Source: Catellatospora sichuanensis (GTDB taxonomy: Bacteria > Actinomycetota > Actinomycetes > Mycobacteriales > Micromonosporaceae). From it: 64,000 nt of DNA. Positions within the stretch are counted from its first letter, which is position 1. Every line of letters starts with the position of its first letter. Below the pieces are notes generated by a model. It made no database searches and was not told the origin of the DNA. It saw nothing but the letters and a program-made list of their open reading frames with translations. The translations under genes and the position numbers were made by a program. Below, piece after piece: positions 1-8,155 of this stretch. The stretch lies in NCBI RefSeq assembly GCF_007483665.1, contig NZ_VIQO01000011.1, positions 186,001 to 250,000 of the forward strand, in the 5' to 3' direction.

Positions 1-106
1 CGCAGTGGAGCGCGCACACCGCGGGCGCGGCGTGCGCCGGGGCCGCGACGACTACGCCCGCCACCCCGGTCAGCAGCGCCGCCATGAGGATTGTGAGCTT
101 GCGCAT
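1..106 (-). CDS. Secreted protein, N-terminal fragment (runs off the window)
   Basis: Only the first 35 or so codons are in the window. The frame opens with ATG at 106-104, preceded by an AGGTGG ribosome-binding site about 5 bases upstream. It encodes a clear Sec signal peptide: positive MRK, a hydrophobic run (LTILMAALLTGVAGVVVAA) and an APAHA cleavage site, followed by APAVCALHC. The mature part cannot be judged, although two early cysteines hint at a small disulfide-bonded secreted protein. It diverges from the hydrolase gene that starts at 289. Confidence 0.6.
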   Translation of the reverse strand, partial: MRKLTILMAALLTGVAGVVVAAPAHAAPAVCALHC

Positions 107-218
107 CGGATCCACCTCGCTCCGGGTACCCGGCCGGGCACCCGCTCCGGTCGGTGTTCACGTTCCGGCACGTACCGACAGAATCTCGTTGGTATCTGTC
201 GATGTTTGAGGGATCGAA

Positions 219-233
219 GTTAACAAACTTAAC
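219..233. promoter_or_regulatory. GTTAACAAACTTAAC dyad in front of the hydrolase gene
   Basis: The inverted repeat GTTAA-CAAAC-TTAAC lies 56 bases before the hydrolase start. It overlaps a possible promoter (TTGAGG at 206-211, TAACCG at 230-235). The first ten bases are identical to those at 9682-9691 in the promoter of the RiPP operon. This suggests one regulator controls both. Confidence 0.5.
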
Positions 234-288
234 CGTTGGCTGTCCACGGCCGGCCTGTGCCAATGCGGCCGCTGTGCAAAACTGCGCC

Positions 289-1377
289 GTGATCCGTTCA
301 TCAGCGCACCTCGGCTCGTACTCCGATCTGTCCCGCGTCGCCGTGCCGCGGCGTGACCCCGCCGTGGTGGTCGAGCCGCGCGACGTCATCGGACTGCTGG
401 ACTTCGCCCCGGACGATGAGCCGCGCGAGCCGCGCGTGGACGGCCGGTGGTCGCGGGACGGCGTGGACGGCGAGGAGGTGTCGTGGTCGGTGGGCTACGG
501 CCCGCGTACCCGGGCGTGGCTGCTGCGTCCGGCCGCACGATCCGGGCCGCTGCCGGGTGTGGTGGCGCTGCACAGCCATGACGGGGCCAAATTCCACGGC
601 AAGGAGAAGATCGCAGACGGACCGCACCCGGCGGGCCCGGACATGGTGGCGCTGCGCGAGCGGTCCTACGGCGGCCGGGCCTTCGCCAACGAACTGGCCC
701 GGCGTGGCTTCGTCGTCCTGGTGCACGACGTGTTCCTGTGGGGCAGCCGCCGCTTCGACGCCTCGACCATGGCAGGGGCGCTGGGCCTTGCCGTCGTCCC
801 CGACGACGATCCGGCCGCCTACAACCCGCTCGCGTCCCGGCACGAGCACCTGGTCGCCAAGTACTGCACGGTGCTCGGGACCAGCATGGCCGCGCTGGTG
901 GCGTACGAGGACCGGGTCGCGGCCAGGTACCTGGCGTCGCGAGCCGAGGTGGTGGACGGCCCGCTGGGCTGCGTGGGGCTGTCCGGCGGAGGCGCCCGAG
1001 CCGCACTCCTCAGCGCCACCTCGCCGCGTATCGGGGCGACCGTGATCACGGGGATGATGACCACCCATGACGCCATGCTGGACCGGCACGTCGCCGGACA
1101 CACCTGGATGTTCTTCCCGCCGGGCCTGCCGCGCCTGGGCGACTGGCCCGACGTCGCCGGCTGCCGGGCGCCGTCGCCGCTGCTGGTCCAGTACCTGCGC
1201 GACGACCACCTGTTCCCCCTGGACGGCATGGAGGCCGCCGACCGGCGCCTGGGCGAGATCTACCGGCACCGCGGCGCCCCGGCCGCATACGTCGGCGAGT
1301 TCCATCCGGGCGACCACCGCTTCGACCTGGCGATGCAGGAGTCGGCGTTCGCCCGCCTCAGCGCATGGCTCACCTGA
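289..1377 (+). CDS. Alpha/beta hydrolase, dienelactone hydrolase/acetylxylan esterase-like
   Basis: I start this 362-residue protein at GTG 289; an in-frame ATG at 154 would add residues that look non-coding and would span the dyad at 219-233. The fold is an alpha/beta hydrolase. LPGVVALHSHDG supplies the strand and oxyanion region, GLSGGG is the nucleophile elbow (serine), PLLVQYLRDDHLFP carries the acid, and GDHRF holds the likely catalytic histidine near the C-terminus. The protein looks cytoplasmic because it has no signal peptide. It converges on the RiPP operon, with 90 bases between the stops, and shares the GTTAACAAAC element with it. A role in the pathway, such as trimming or deacylation, is inference; a free-standing esterase is equally possible. 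Confidence 0.75.
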   Translation: MIRSSAHLGSYSDLSRVAVPRRDPAVVVEPRDVIGLLDFAPDDEPREPRVDGRWSRDGVDGEEVSWSVGYGPRTRAWLLRPAARSGPLPGVVALHSHDGAKFHGKEKIADGPHPAGPDMVALRERSYGGRAFANELARRGFVVLVHDVFLWGSRRFDASTMAGALGLAVVPDDDPAAYNPLASRHEHLVAKYCTVLGTSMAALVAYEDRVAARYLASRAEVVDGPLGCVGLSGGGARAALLSATSPRIGATVITGMMTTHDAMLDRHVAGHTWMFFPPGLPRLGDWPDVAGCRAPSPLLVQYLRDDHLFPLDGMEAADRRLGEIYRHRGAPAAYVGEFHPGDHRFDLAMQESAFARLSAWLT

Positions 1378-1467
1378 CCTGCAAGGCGTGACGGAGCGCC
1401 TCATCCGGATCCGCCGACGCACCGATCCGTTTCGACCGGCGCCACGCGGTTTCAGCAGGACGCGGCG

Positions 1468-2568
1468 TCACGCCGGCTGCGCGGATCCAGCCGGGGCGAC
1501 GCTGTCCGACTTGGCCACCATGTAGTCCAACCGGGCCAGCAGATGGCGGGCGACCTGGTCGCCGGTGGCCCATTCGAACGCCGGATCCGGCCGGCAGTCG
1601 TTGCGCATCGCCTGGTTCATCAGCTGCCACAGCTCGGACGTCGACGCGGTCGCTTCGCCGTGCACGGTCATCCCGGCCTCGCTCATGGCCTTGACGCGGA
1701 GCCCGAACGAGTCCGGGTACGACACGGCAGGATGGGTCATGGCCAGCACCGGAACCCGGTTCCACACGAGGTCGCAGGTGACGGTGCCGTTGGCGTTGGC
1801 CACCACCAGGTCGGCGGCGGCGTAGTACTTCTCCGGTTCGGCGGTGAACCCGGCCCAGACGATGTCGGCCGCCCGCTCGGCGGGCACCTGGCAGAACGGT
1901 TCCGCCAGCACGAACAGCCGGTGTCCGGGCGGTGAGTGAGCCAACCAGGTCCGTACGGTGAGGTCGGCGATCGCCGCGTTGTCGACCATCGCGGTCATTC
2001 CGCCGACGGTGAGCACCGCGACCGTGTCGGACGCCGCGACCCCCAGTTCGGCGCGTGCCGTGGCGCGGTCGACGCCGAAGTCGCCCACCACCGGCCCGAA
2101 CGCCTGAATCGGGGTGGTGAAGCCGACCGGGCCGGGATGGGCGGCGGAGAAGTCGAGCAGCAGGATCTCCCCTGCCTGGTCCAGGATCGGATCGGACTCC
2201 GGGGCGCCCAGTTCGGAGTAGAACCAGTCGGTCAGCAGGATCGCCCGCCGGCGCCAGCGCCTGGCGCAGAACGACAGCGCCCATACGACCTCGTCGGCGA
2301 TCACCAGATCGAAGGGGTCGTATCGGTCCATCAGCTCCCAGATGCGCTTGCCCGCCGCCGGGGACATGTCCTCGTGGTCGCCGATGCCCATGTCGGCGAA
2401 GGTCTCGCCGTACAGCTCCAGGTAGACGGCGGCGCTGCCGGAGGCCATCACCTGGATGTCGACGTCGGGCCGCAGGGTGCGCATGGCTTTGACGATCCGC
2501 AGGTCCCTGGCGGCATGCCCGAAGCCGTGGCCGCGGGCTAGCAGCAGTACTCGTGGTGCGGAGCTCAT
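1468..2568 (-). CDS. Glycosyltransferase, MurG/GT1-like (last gene of the RiPP operon)
   Basis: A 366-residue GT-B type glycosyltransferase. The N-terminus VLLLARGHGFGHAARD is the glycine-rich acceptor-side loop typical of MurG-like and related GT1/GT28 enzymes. The C-terminal half has AVLTVGGMTA and the sugar-nucleotide-binding segment ADLVVANANGTVTCDLVWNRVPVLAM. ATG 2568 overlaps the stop of the upstream flavoprotein gene as ATGA, so translation is probably coupled. As the ninth gene behind a RiPP precursor, its acceptor is most likely the modified peptide, for example Thr44, Ser51 or a cysteine thiol. The sugar donor cannot be read from the sequence. Confidence 0.8.
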   Translation of the reverse strand: MSSAPRVLLLARGHGFGHAARDLRIVKAMRTLRPDVDIQVMASGSAAVYLELYGETFADMGIGDHEDMSPAAGKRIWELMDRYDPFDLVIADEVVWALSFCARRWRRRAILLTDWFYSELGAPESDPILDQAGEILLLDFSAAHPGPVGFTTPIQAFGPVVGDFGVDRATARAELGVAASDTVAVLTVGGMTAMVDNAAIADLTVRTWLAHSPPGHRLFVLAEPFCQVPAERAADIVWAGFTAEPEKYYAAADLVVANANGTVTCDLVWNRVPVLAMTHPAVSYPDSFGLRVKAMSEAGMTVHGEATASTSELWQLMNQAMRNDCRPDPAFEWATGDQVARHLLARLDYMVAKSDSVAPAGSAQPA

Positions 2569-3176
2569 GGCGCCGTCTCCCGGAGTCGTCGGCGCAACAG
2601 CTCCACGGAGCCCAGCGCGGCGGTGAACGGCGGCGGCCCGTGTGCGTCGTCGCGGCCGGTGGTGAAGCTGAGCACCGGCACGGGTGGCAGCACGGTGATC
2701 GTCGGCCGCTGCGCCAGCGCCGCCACGTGTGCGGCCGTGACGGGACTGTCCCAGCCGCCGGGCGGCAGCGCCGGGGCGACGACCACCGGTGCGGTGCTGC
2801 ACTGGATCGCCAGCAGGCTGGGCGAGTCGGCCAGCCCGAGCGCCAGCCGGGCCAGGTAGTTCAGGCCGGCCGGGTACACCATGACGGCCTGCGCCCACTG
2901 TTGCAGGGTGACATGCAGGGCCTCGGCGGCCGGCTGGGGCCACTCGTCGACGATCGCCTCCCGGCCGGTGATGCACCCGGCGGCGGTGGCGGTGATGAAC
3001 TGCAGCGCCGATCGCGTGAGCACGACCTGGACCTCCAGTTCCGGGTACGCCGAGCGCAGCCATGCCAGGTCCCGGGGCAGGAAGGCGGCGTTGAGCGAGC
3101 CGGTGGCCACCAGCAGCAGCCGCCGGAACCCCAGCGGTGGCAGCCTGGGGTCGGCGGACGTGGTCGGTTGGTCCAT
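2565..3176 (-). CDS. HFCD-family flavoprotein, EpiD-like peptidyl-cysteine decarboxylase
   Basis: This 203-residue protein has the layout of homo-oligomeric flavin-containing cysteine decarboxylases (EpiD, MrsD, PPC decarboxylase). LLLVATGSLNAAFLPRD is the flavin-binding N-terminus. The active-site histidine lies in EALHVTLQQWAQ, and VYPAGLNYLARLALGLADS matches the conserved asparagine-containing motif (PaTANtlaKiA-GiaDn in relatives). EpiD-type enzymes oxidatively decarboxylate a C-terminal cysteine to an aminoenethiol. The precursor encoded at 9482-9658 ends in exactly such a cysteine, which supports the assignment. The start follows the SagB stop with no gap, and its own stop overlaps the next glycosyltransferase start. 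A coenzyme-A PPC decarboxylase is less likely in this operon. Confidence 0.85.
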   Translation of the reverse strand: MDQPTTSADPRLPPLGFRRLLLVATGSLNAAFLPRDLAWLRSAYPELEVQVVLTRSALQFITATAAGCITGREAIVDEWPQPAAEALHVTLQQWAQAVMVYPAGLNYLARLALGLADSPSLLAIQCSTAPVVVAPALPPGGWDSPVTAAHVAALAQRPTITVLPPVPVLSFTTGRDDAHGPPPFTAALGSVELLRRRLRETAP

Positions 3177-4526
3177 TCACTCGTCCTGACCGGGAAGGGA
3201 GCCGATGACGATCTCGCCCACCGAGGACACCTCGAGCGGGTCGAGGCCGGTCGCATCGGCGAAGTCTGCGGCGTCGCCGGTGCCGACGGCGCACGCGCCG
3301 AGGCCCATCGCGGTGGCGCTGAGATACACCGATTGCAGCAGCACGCCGGCGTTGCGCAGCGTCAGCGAGTAGGCCAGGTCGCCGTACTTGCGGGTGGGCC
3401 GGTCGAACCGGGCCGCGAGGCTGATGAGCAGTGGCGGCACCGACTCACGGTTGATCGCCAGGTAGGCGGCGTTGATCATCCGGACGAGCGGCACGGTGTC
3501 CCGGGTGACCACGCCCAGCGCGTGCCGGTCCGGCAGGTAGCGGTAGACGCCGGGAGCGAGGTCGTGGCACGCGCGGACGGTCAGGTAGAAGTCGAGTTCG
3601 TGCATCGCCCCGGCCGACGGTGCCGGCCGCAGGGTGTGCGAGTAGAGCCGGCCGGCGGCGGGGTCGGCGTCCAGCCGCTGCTGGATGCGCGCCACCCTGT
3701 ACAGCAGCTCACCGAGTTGCGGCAGGGTCAGGGGTGCGCGGCCGAACCGGCGGACCGAGCGGCGGCTCTCCATGACGTCGGCCAGCGGCGGGTCGGTGTG
3801 CCGCAATGCCGCCAGGTCGGGCACCGGAAGCGGGAGGTCGGTGTCGGCGGCGGGCGCGGCGGGTGGTTCGTCCAGGGTGCCCGGCGCTGCCAGGCGGGGA
3901 TCGACCAGGCCGCTGCGGCTGCGGGTGTGGGTCCAGGCCGCGTGCGGCGGGCTCACGGGCTGCGGGCCGGGTGCGGCCACCAGGCCGACCGCGGCGAGCA
4001 GCCGCACCAGTTGCGGGCCCCCCGGGGCCAGCCGTCCCGCCGCCGCCGGTGTGGTCGGTGCGCACAGCCCGGCCGCCACCGCCGCGAGTTCGGGTCGGTG
4101 CAGGTGCACGACCGTGCCGTCGCGGGCGGACTCGACCACGGCGTGGTCGCCGAACCGCCGCAGCAGCGCGTACGGCGACAGCTGCACTGCCTGGTCGGCA
4201 GCCGGTTCCAGGTCCGGCCGCAGGTCGGCGCGCCGGGAGTGGATACGGGCCGTGGCGACATCGCCGTGCTCGTCAGCGCATCCGAGGGTGATCACGCCGG
4301 TGGCGAGCAGCCGCCTGATGAGCGCGTCACCCTGCTCGGCGTCCAGCGCCAGCCGGTCGCGAAGCTGCTGCCAGGTCAGCGGTCGGAGCAGCGCTCGCAG
4401 GGCAGCGGCCACCGAACCGTCCGCGTCGTGCAGTGCCACCGGGTCGCGGTCCGCGACGGTGATCATCAGGTCGGCGGTCGCGGTGGAGTCCATGGCCGGC
4501 CTGCCGTCGAGGCGCAGTGTGATCAT
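3177..4526 (-). CDS. SagB-type FMN-dependent azoline dehydrogenase
   Basis: A 449-residue protein. The C-terminal half (from about residue 225) is a nitroreductase-fold dehydrogenase of the SagB/McbC type. It shows ESRRSVRRFG at the FMN-binding start, PSAGAMHELDFYL, PGVYRYLPDRHAL, then KYGDLAYSLTLRNAGVLLQ and a C-terminal VGEIVIGSLPG. SagB enzymes oxidise thiazolines to thiazoles. The first 220 or so residues form an extension resembling the winged-helix and linker regions often fused to actinobacterial SagB proteins. ATG 4526 overlaps the stop of the upstream glycosyltransferase (ATGA). Unlike the neighbouring half-domains, this copy looks complete. Confidence 0.88.
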   Translation of the reverse strand: MITLRLDGRPAMDSTATADLMITVADRDPVALHDADGSVAAALRALLRPLTWQQLRDRLALDAEQGDALIRRLLATGVITLGCADEHGDVATARIHSRRADLRPDLEPAADQAVQLSPYALLRRFGDHAVVESARDGTVVHLHRPELAAVAAGLCAPTTPAAAGRLAPGGPQLVRLLAAVGLVAAPGPQPVSPPHAAWTHTRSRSGLVDPRLAAPGTLDEPPAAPAADTDLPLPVPDLAALRHTDPPLADVMESRRSVRRFGRAPLTLPQLGELLYRVARIQQRLDADPAAGRLYSHTLRPAPSAGAMHELDFYLTVRACHDLAPGVYRYLPDRHALGVVTRDTVPLVRMINAAYLAINRESVPPLLISLAARFDRPTRKYGDLAYSLTLRNAGVLLQSVYLSATAMGLGACAVGTGDAADFADATGLDPLEVSSVGEIVIGSLPGQDE

Positions 4527-5695
4527 CGCCGCCCGTTCTCCCGGGCGTGGCGGTATCCGGCCCGGACGGCGTCGAGCATGAGTTCGGTCAGCGGCTGCTC
4601 CAGTTCGTCGAGCACGTCGCGGGTGGCGACCGGGTGCAGGTGTGCCTGCGGCAGGGTGGTGAACGCCCGTCGTGTCACAGGGTCGGCCAGCAGGGTTTCC
4701 AGGGCCGCCTCGTCGGCGGCGGGGAATCGGCTGGGCACCGGGGTGCCGTCGGGCCGGTAGAGCCGCACCGATGCTGCGGCGAGGCAGGCACCGACGGCGA
4801 ACGGCGTCAGCCACAGCCGGTCCAGCAGCGGGTCGACGAGCCGGTGATGCTGCCGCCGCCACTGGTCGGTGTGCGCCCGGGCCAGTTCGGTCACCCGGGC
4901 CGGGTCCAGTCCGGTGTCGGCCAGCCACTGGCCGGTGGTTCTGATGGACCAGGGCAGCCCGCCGTCGCCGATCGGTTTGCGCTGTGCGTGGTAAGGCTGC
5001 GACCCGAACTCGGGCATCTGGTAGTGCGCGAAGGTGGGCAGCAGGTCGGCCATGGCGAGCAGGTCGCCCGGCGCGGGGGCGGGCACGTCGTCGGCGAAGC
5101 ACGCCGAACGGCGCGGCCCCTGGTGGGTGTTGCCGGTCAGGCTGTCAGGCGAGTCGTGGTCGATGAGGTTGGGGATGCGGCAGATGGCGGTGACCTGCCG
5201 TTCGCGCAGGAAGTTCATCAGCGCGACGTCGTCGGTGGGGGTCCAGGCGCGCAGGTTGGCGGTGGCTGCCTGGCCGAAGTCCCGGGCGATCGCGGCGGGC
5301 AGCACCAGGGCGACGCTGGGCACGTACTCGTCGACCACTTCGGCCCACGTCGCCCCGGTGAGGGCGGCCAAGCGCAGGTGGTGGGCCGTGTTCGAGGTCC
5401 ATTCGGTGAACAGCGCCAGGGCCGTGTCCGGGTACTGCGCGATCGCGGCGTGCACCGCGTCGGCGAAGCCCTGGCACGGCACGGCGTCGTCCTGCAGCAC
5501 CATGTGGTGGGTGGCGTGTTCGGGGACGAAGGACCAGGCGACGGCGGCGGTGCGCAGCGACGACGGCGACCCGTGCGGTTCGGGGTCCACGACGATGTCG
5601 GGCTTGAGTTCGGCCAGCCTGTCGGCGAGCGCTTCGGCGAGGGTGAGCCGGCTGGGATGCGCCATGATCACGGTGGAGAGCTGGTGTGCGGTCAT
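4523..5695 (-). CDS. GT-A-like glycosyltransferase in the RiPP operon
   Basis: A 390-residue protein whose first 240 residues look like a GT-A glycosyltransferase. It opens with STVIMAHPSR and has a metal-binding acidic motif in MVLQDDAVPCQGF. TPTDDVALMNFL is a plausible catalytic-base region, and PNLIDHDSPDSLTGNTHQG resembles the conserved segment near the end of GT2/GT25-like domains. The last 150 residues contain a helical region that I do not recognise. It overlaps both neighbours by four bases (ATGA), so it belongs to the pathway. With the MurG-like enzyme at 1468-2568 it implies a disaccharide or two glycosylation sites. The family call rests on motif reading only. Confidence 0.65.
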   Translation of the reverse strand: MTAHQLSTVIMAHPSRLTLAEALADRLAELKPDIVVDPEPHGSPSSLRTAAVAWSFVPEHATHHMVLQDDAVPCQGFADAVHAAIAQYPDTALALFTEWTSNTAHHLRLAALTGATWAEVVDEYVPSVALVLPAAIARDFGQAATANLRAWTPTDDVALMNFLRERQVTAICRIPNLIDHDSPDSLTGNTHQGPRRSACFADDVPAPAPGDLLAMADLLPTFAHYQMPEFGSQPYHAQRKPIGDGGLPWSIRTTGQWLADTGLDPARVTELARAHTDQWRRQHHRLVDPLLDRLWLTPFAVGACLAAASVRLYRPDGTPVPSRFPAADEAALETLLADPVTRRAFTTLPQAHLHPVATRDVLDELEQPLTELMLDAVRAGYRHARENGRR

Positions 5696-6165
5696 CGCGT
5701 TTCCTTGCCGGCGACGGTGGTCAGGTGGGTCATCGAGGCGTTCACTGTGGCCAGTGGCCAGGCGATCGCTTCGTCGTCGCAGGTCACCTGGTCGAAGCCG
5801 GCGCCGAGGCGGGTGGCCAGGTGGTGCGAGACGATGCCGGCGGCGAGCGCGAGTCGCCGGAAGTCGGCGGCCGAGGCGGTGGCCGGGCCGCCTAGCAGCA
5901 CGGCCACGTCGGCGGCCAGGTGCGCCAGCGGCGGTGGTTGCGGGTGGACGCGGTGCAGGAATCCGGCCGGGTCGAGGCAGTACGTGCCGGTGGGGATGGC
6001 CGTACCGCCGAAGACGGCGATGCAGGCGGTCAACGGCTCGGGCGAGGCGGCCAGCGATGCGATGACGGTGACGCCGATGTCGTCGCCGGGCCTTGGCATG
6101 CGGGCTGCGGTGAAGTCCTGTCGCAGCGCGGCGTGCAGGGCGGTGTCCTTGGGCTGTATGGGCAT
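5692..6165 (-). CDS. Small nitroreductase-like protein of the RiPP operon
   Basis: This 157-residue protein resembles only part of a SagB/nitroreductase domain. TACIAVFGGTAIPTGTYCLDP aligns by eye with the strand and PxGVYRYDP element of the full dehydrogenase, and DFRRLALAAGIVSHHLATRLGAG with its R-N-A-G helix. The ESRRSxRxF FMN-binding start is missing. It may be a non-catalytic partner of the dehydrogenase, since McbC/SagB enzymes act as dimers, or a decayed duplicate kept in frame. Its ATG overlaps the preceding stop by one base and its own stop overlaps the glycosyltransferase start. Confidence 0.55.
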   Translation of the reverse strand: MPIQPKDTALHAALRQDFTAARMPRPGDDIGVTVIASLAASPEPLTACIAVFGGTAIPTGTYCLDPAGFLHRVHPQPPPLAHLAADVAVLLGGPATASAADFRRLALAAGIVSHHLATRLGAGFDQVTCDDEAIAWPLATVNASMTHLTTVAGKETR

Positions 6166-7535
6166 CAGGGCCGCCTCGGGTAGATCCCCACGACGGCGGC
6201 CGGCTGTTCGCCGCCGTCGCGCAGTTCCAGCAGGTCGGCCAGTGCCTGGTCGACGGTGTCGGCCAGCACGGCGTCGTGGTCGGCGGTGGCCGCGGTGACG
6301 GCCGCGACGGCGCGGCCGGCGGCCAGGAACGCCCGGCGCAGGCTCTGTTCGGCGTAGGCCGCGGTCAGCCGTGCGGTGGCGGCGACGAACACGAGCACGG
6401 CGGCCGGGGTTTCGGGCAGTCCCGAGATCGGCGGGCAGGTGGTGAGGTCCCCGCGGGCGGCGACGAGGGCCTGGGCGGTCGGCGACCAGCGGTGGACCGG
6501 GTGCGGCAGGCCGTCGACGGCGAGCAGGTACGTGTCGGCGTACGGTCGGGCCGTCGCCGCGGACAGCAGCGGCCGCAACCAGGAGGGTGCCTCGCTCAGC
6601 GGTGTCCGTGGCGCCGACGCCAGGTCGATGTCGGCGGGGGCGGGGACCGTCCGATCAGCTGGGACCTGCCAGGACGGTCGCCGGTTGAGCCATTCCAACC
6701 GCCCGATCGGGCCGTCGTCGGCGAGGGTGCAGGTCGGGCAGTCGGCCGAGGGCGTGACCTCGTGGATGCTGCGGTCGAGGGTGACGGTGTCGATGCGGTG
6801 CAGGCGACGACCGGTGGCCGGCGCGGACAGCCGGGTCAGCCACGCGATGACCTCGGCGACGGTCAGGGCGCTGAGCAGTTGTGCCGCCGCGAGGCCGAGG
6901 GGTCCCGCGCCGCCGCGCCCCGCGCCGCCCAGGAAACATTGTGGACAGCTCGTGTCCGGCCCGGTGAACAGTGGCCCGAGTTCGACGTGGGAGTCGTCGC
7001 CGCCGATCCGCAGCACCGGCACCCCGGTGGCCGCCACCGAGGCCAACCGGTCGTCGTCGGCCACCGCCAGCGCGGCCGTGGTGGTGGGGTCCGCGGTGAT
7101 CGTGCCGATGCCCGACTGTGCCAGGTCGTCGGCCAGCAGGTCGCCCAGCGGGCCCGCCGCGGCGACGACGACGGCGGCTTCGGCGAGCCGCTTGCGCAGC
7201 GTCGCAGGCTGATCGGGGCTGCCGGCCGCGGCCACCGCGCGGGACAGGAAAGCGTCGGCGGCGTCGTCGCGGTCCACCACGCCGTCGTGCAGCAGGCCGC
7301 TGCGGTGCAGCAGCGCCACGGCCTGGGCCACCTGGGTGACCGGCGTCGACGTCGCCTGCGCGACCGCGGCCAGGCTGGTGCGGCCGTCCAGCAGCGGCAG
7401 CAGCCGGGGCATCAGGTCGTGCGCGGCGGCGCCGGTGAACAACCGCCGGCTGGGGCCGCCTTCGATCAGCAGTCCGTCGTCGGTGCTGATGACGGCAAGA
7501 CCGGCGGCCACCGCGGGATGAGCGAGCCGGCTCAT
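6165..7535 (-). CDS. E1-like cyclodehydratase partner with RRE-like start and nitroreductase-like tail
   Basis: A 456-residue protein. Residues 1-85 resemble a PqqD/RRE-type winged helix that binds leader peptides (LDGRTSLAAVAQATSTPVTQVAQAV). Residues 90-300 form an E1/ThiF-like region with two zinc-type CxxC pairs, CPQC and CPTC, as in the C proteins of azoline cyclodehydratases. The last 130 residues look like a worn nitroreductase domain: YLLAVDGLPHPVHRWSP resembles FYLTV-PGVYRY of SagB, and YAEQSLRRAFLAAGRAV resembles its later helix. ATG 7535 overlaps the upstream stop (ATGA). Its likely role is to deliver the precursor to YcaO. The fused tail is unusual. Confidence 0.75.
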   Translation of the reverse strand: MSRLAHPAVAAGLAVISTDDGLLIEGGPSRRLFTGAAAHDLMPRLLPLLDGRTSLAAVAQATSTPVTQVAQAVALLHRSGLLHDGVVDRDDAADAFLSRAVAAAGSPDQPATLRKRLAEAAVVVAAAGPLGDLLADDLAQSGIGTITADPTTTAALAVADDDRLASVAATGVPVLRIGGDDSHVELGPLFTGPDTSCPQCFLGGAGRGGAGPLGLAAAQLLSALTVAEVIAWLTRLSAPATGRRLHRIDTVTLDRSIHEVTPSADCPTCTLADDGPIGRLEWLNRRPSWQVPADRTVPAPADIDLASAPRTPLSEAPSWLRPLLSAATARPYADTYLLAVDGLPHPVHRWSPTAQALVAARGDLTTCPPISGLPETPAAVLVFVAATARLTAAYAEQSLRRAFLAAGRAVAAVTAATADHDAVLADTVDQALADLLELRDGGEQPAAVVGIYPRRP

Positions 7536-8155
7536 ACCGATGCTCCTTTCGACACCTGTCGGGCGGTTTCGGCGATGGTGGCGGCGAGCCGGGGGTCTCC
7601 CCAGGTGTCGGCGGCGCCGCAGCGGGGGCAGCCGTGCCTGGCGATGAGGTCCACCCGGCTCACCATCATCGTGGCCAGGTCGACCATGACGGTCATGCCG
7701 GGCTGTGGCGACTGGAGCACGAGCCGGGCGAGCGCTTCGGCGGCCCGCAGGTGGTGCGGCAGATGGCCGTAGACCCCGAGCGTGTCGTCGGCGCGGTACG
7801 CGGCCAGCAGCTCGGCGCGGTGCCGAGACTTCGGGTCGTGCTGCTCGCGGCGGAAGCGGTAGCAGTCGTAGCACGGTCCGCCGGGAGCCACCCAGGGTCC
7901 GACGACCAGGAAGGGATGGTCCACCACGACCGGCAGCCAGGCGATGGCACGGTCGTGCGCCAGCTCGTCGAACAGCTCGGTCCGGGCCGCGTCGGGCCGC
8001 CACGACACGAGCACCATCGCCTGCGCGGCGCCCGGTCGGGGCCGGTCGGGGTCCAGGGCCGACGCACCGTCGGCCAGCAGGCGGCTCTGGACGGCGTGAC
8101 CGAACTCCCCCACGGCGGCGACCGCGACGTCGGTCAGGCGAACGGTTGCGGCCAC
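7532..8155 (-). CDS. Small E1-like cyclodehydratase subunit (TOMM leader-binding protein type)
   Basis: The GTG start at 8155 is chosen because AGGAG lies eight bases upstream; further upstream the frame runs into the ycaO gene, which it overlaps by 22 bases. The 207-residue product has GGPCYDCYRFRR in the middle and CPRCGAADTW near the end, a CxxC...CxxC zinc tetrad. Such tetrads are typical of the E1-like domain that precedes or accompanies YcaO in thiazole-forming systems. It has no N-terminal winged helix; that function seems to sit in the next gene. The two proteins together probably form the complete partner of YcaO. Confidence 0.7.
   Translation of the reverse strand: MAATVRLTDVAVAAVGEFGHAVQSRLLADGASALDPDRPRPGAAQAMVLVSWRPDAARTELFDELAHDRAIAWLPVVVDHPFLVVGPWVAPGGPCYDCYRFRREQHDPKSRHRAELLAAYRADDTLGVYGHLPHHLRAAEALARLVLQSPQPGMTVMVDLATMMVSRVDLIARHGCPRCGAADTWGDPRLAATIAETARQVSKGASV

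Noticed and set aside
2565-3176. Lanthipeptide or linaridin cluster suggested by the EpiD-like gene
   Set aside because: No LanM, LanB/LanC or linaridin enzymes are present; YcaO and SagB define the main chemistry.
2553-4760. A 735-codon plus-strand open frame across the RiPP operon
   Set aside because: It is the complement of the HFCD and SagB genes, which have motifs and coupled starts; the product is low-complexity.
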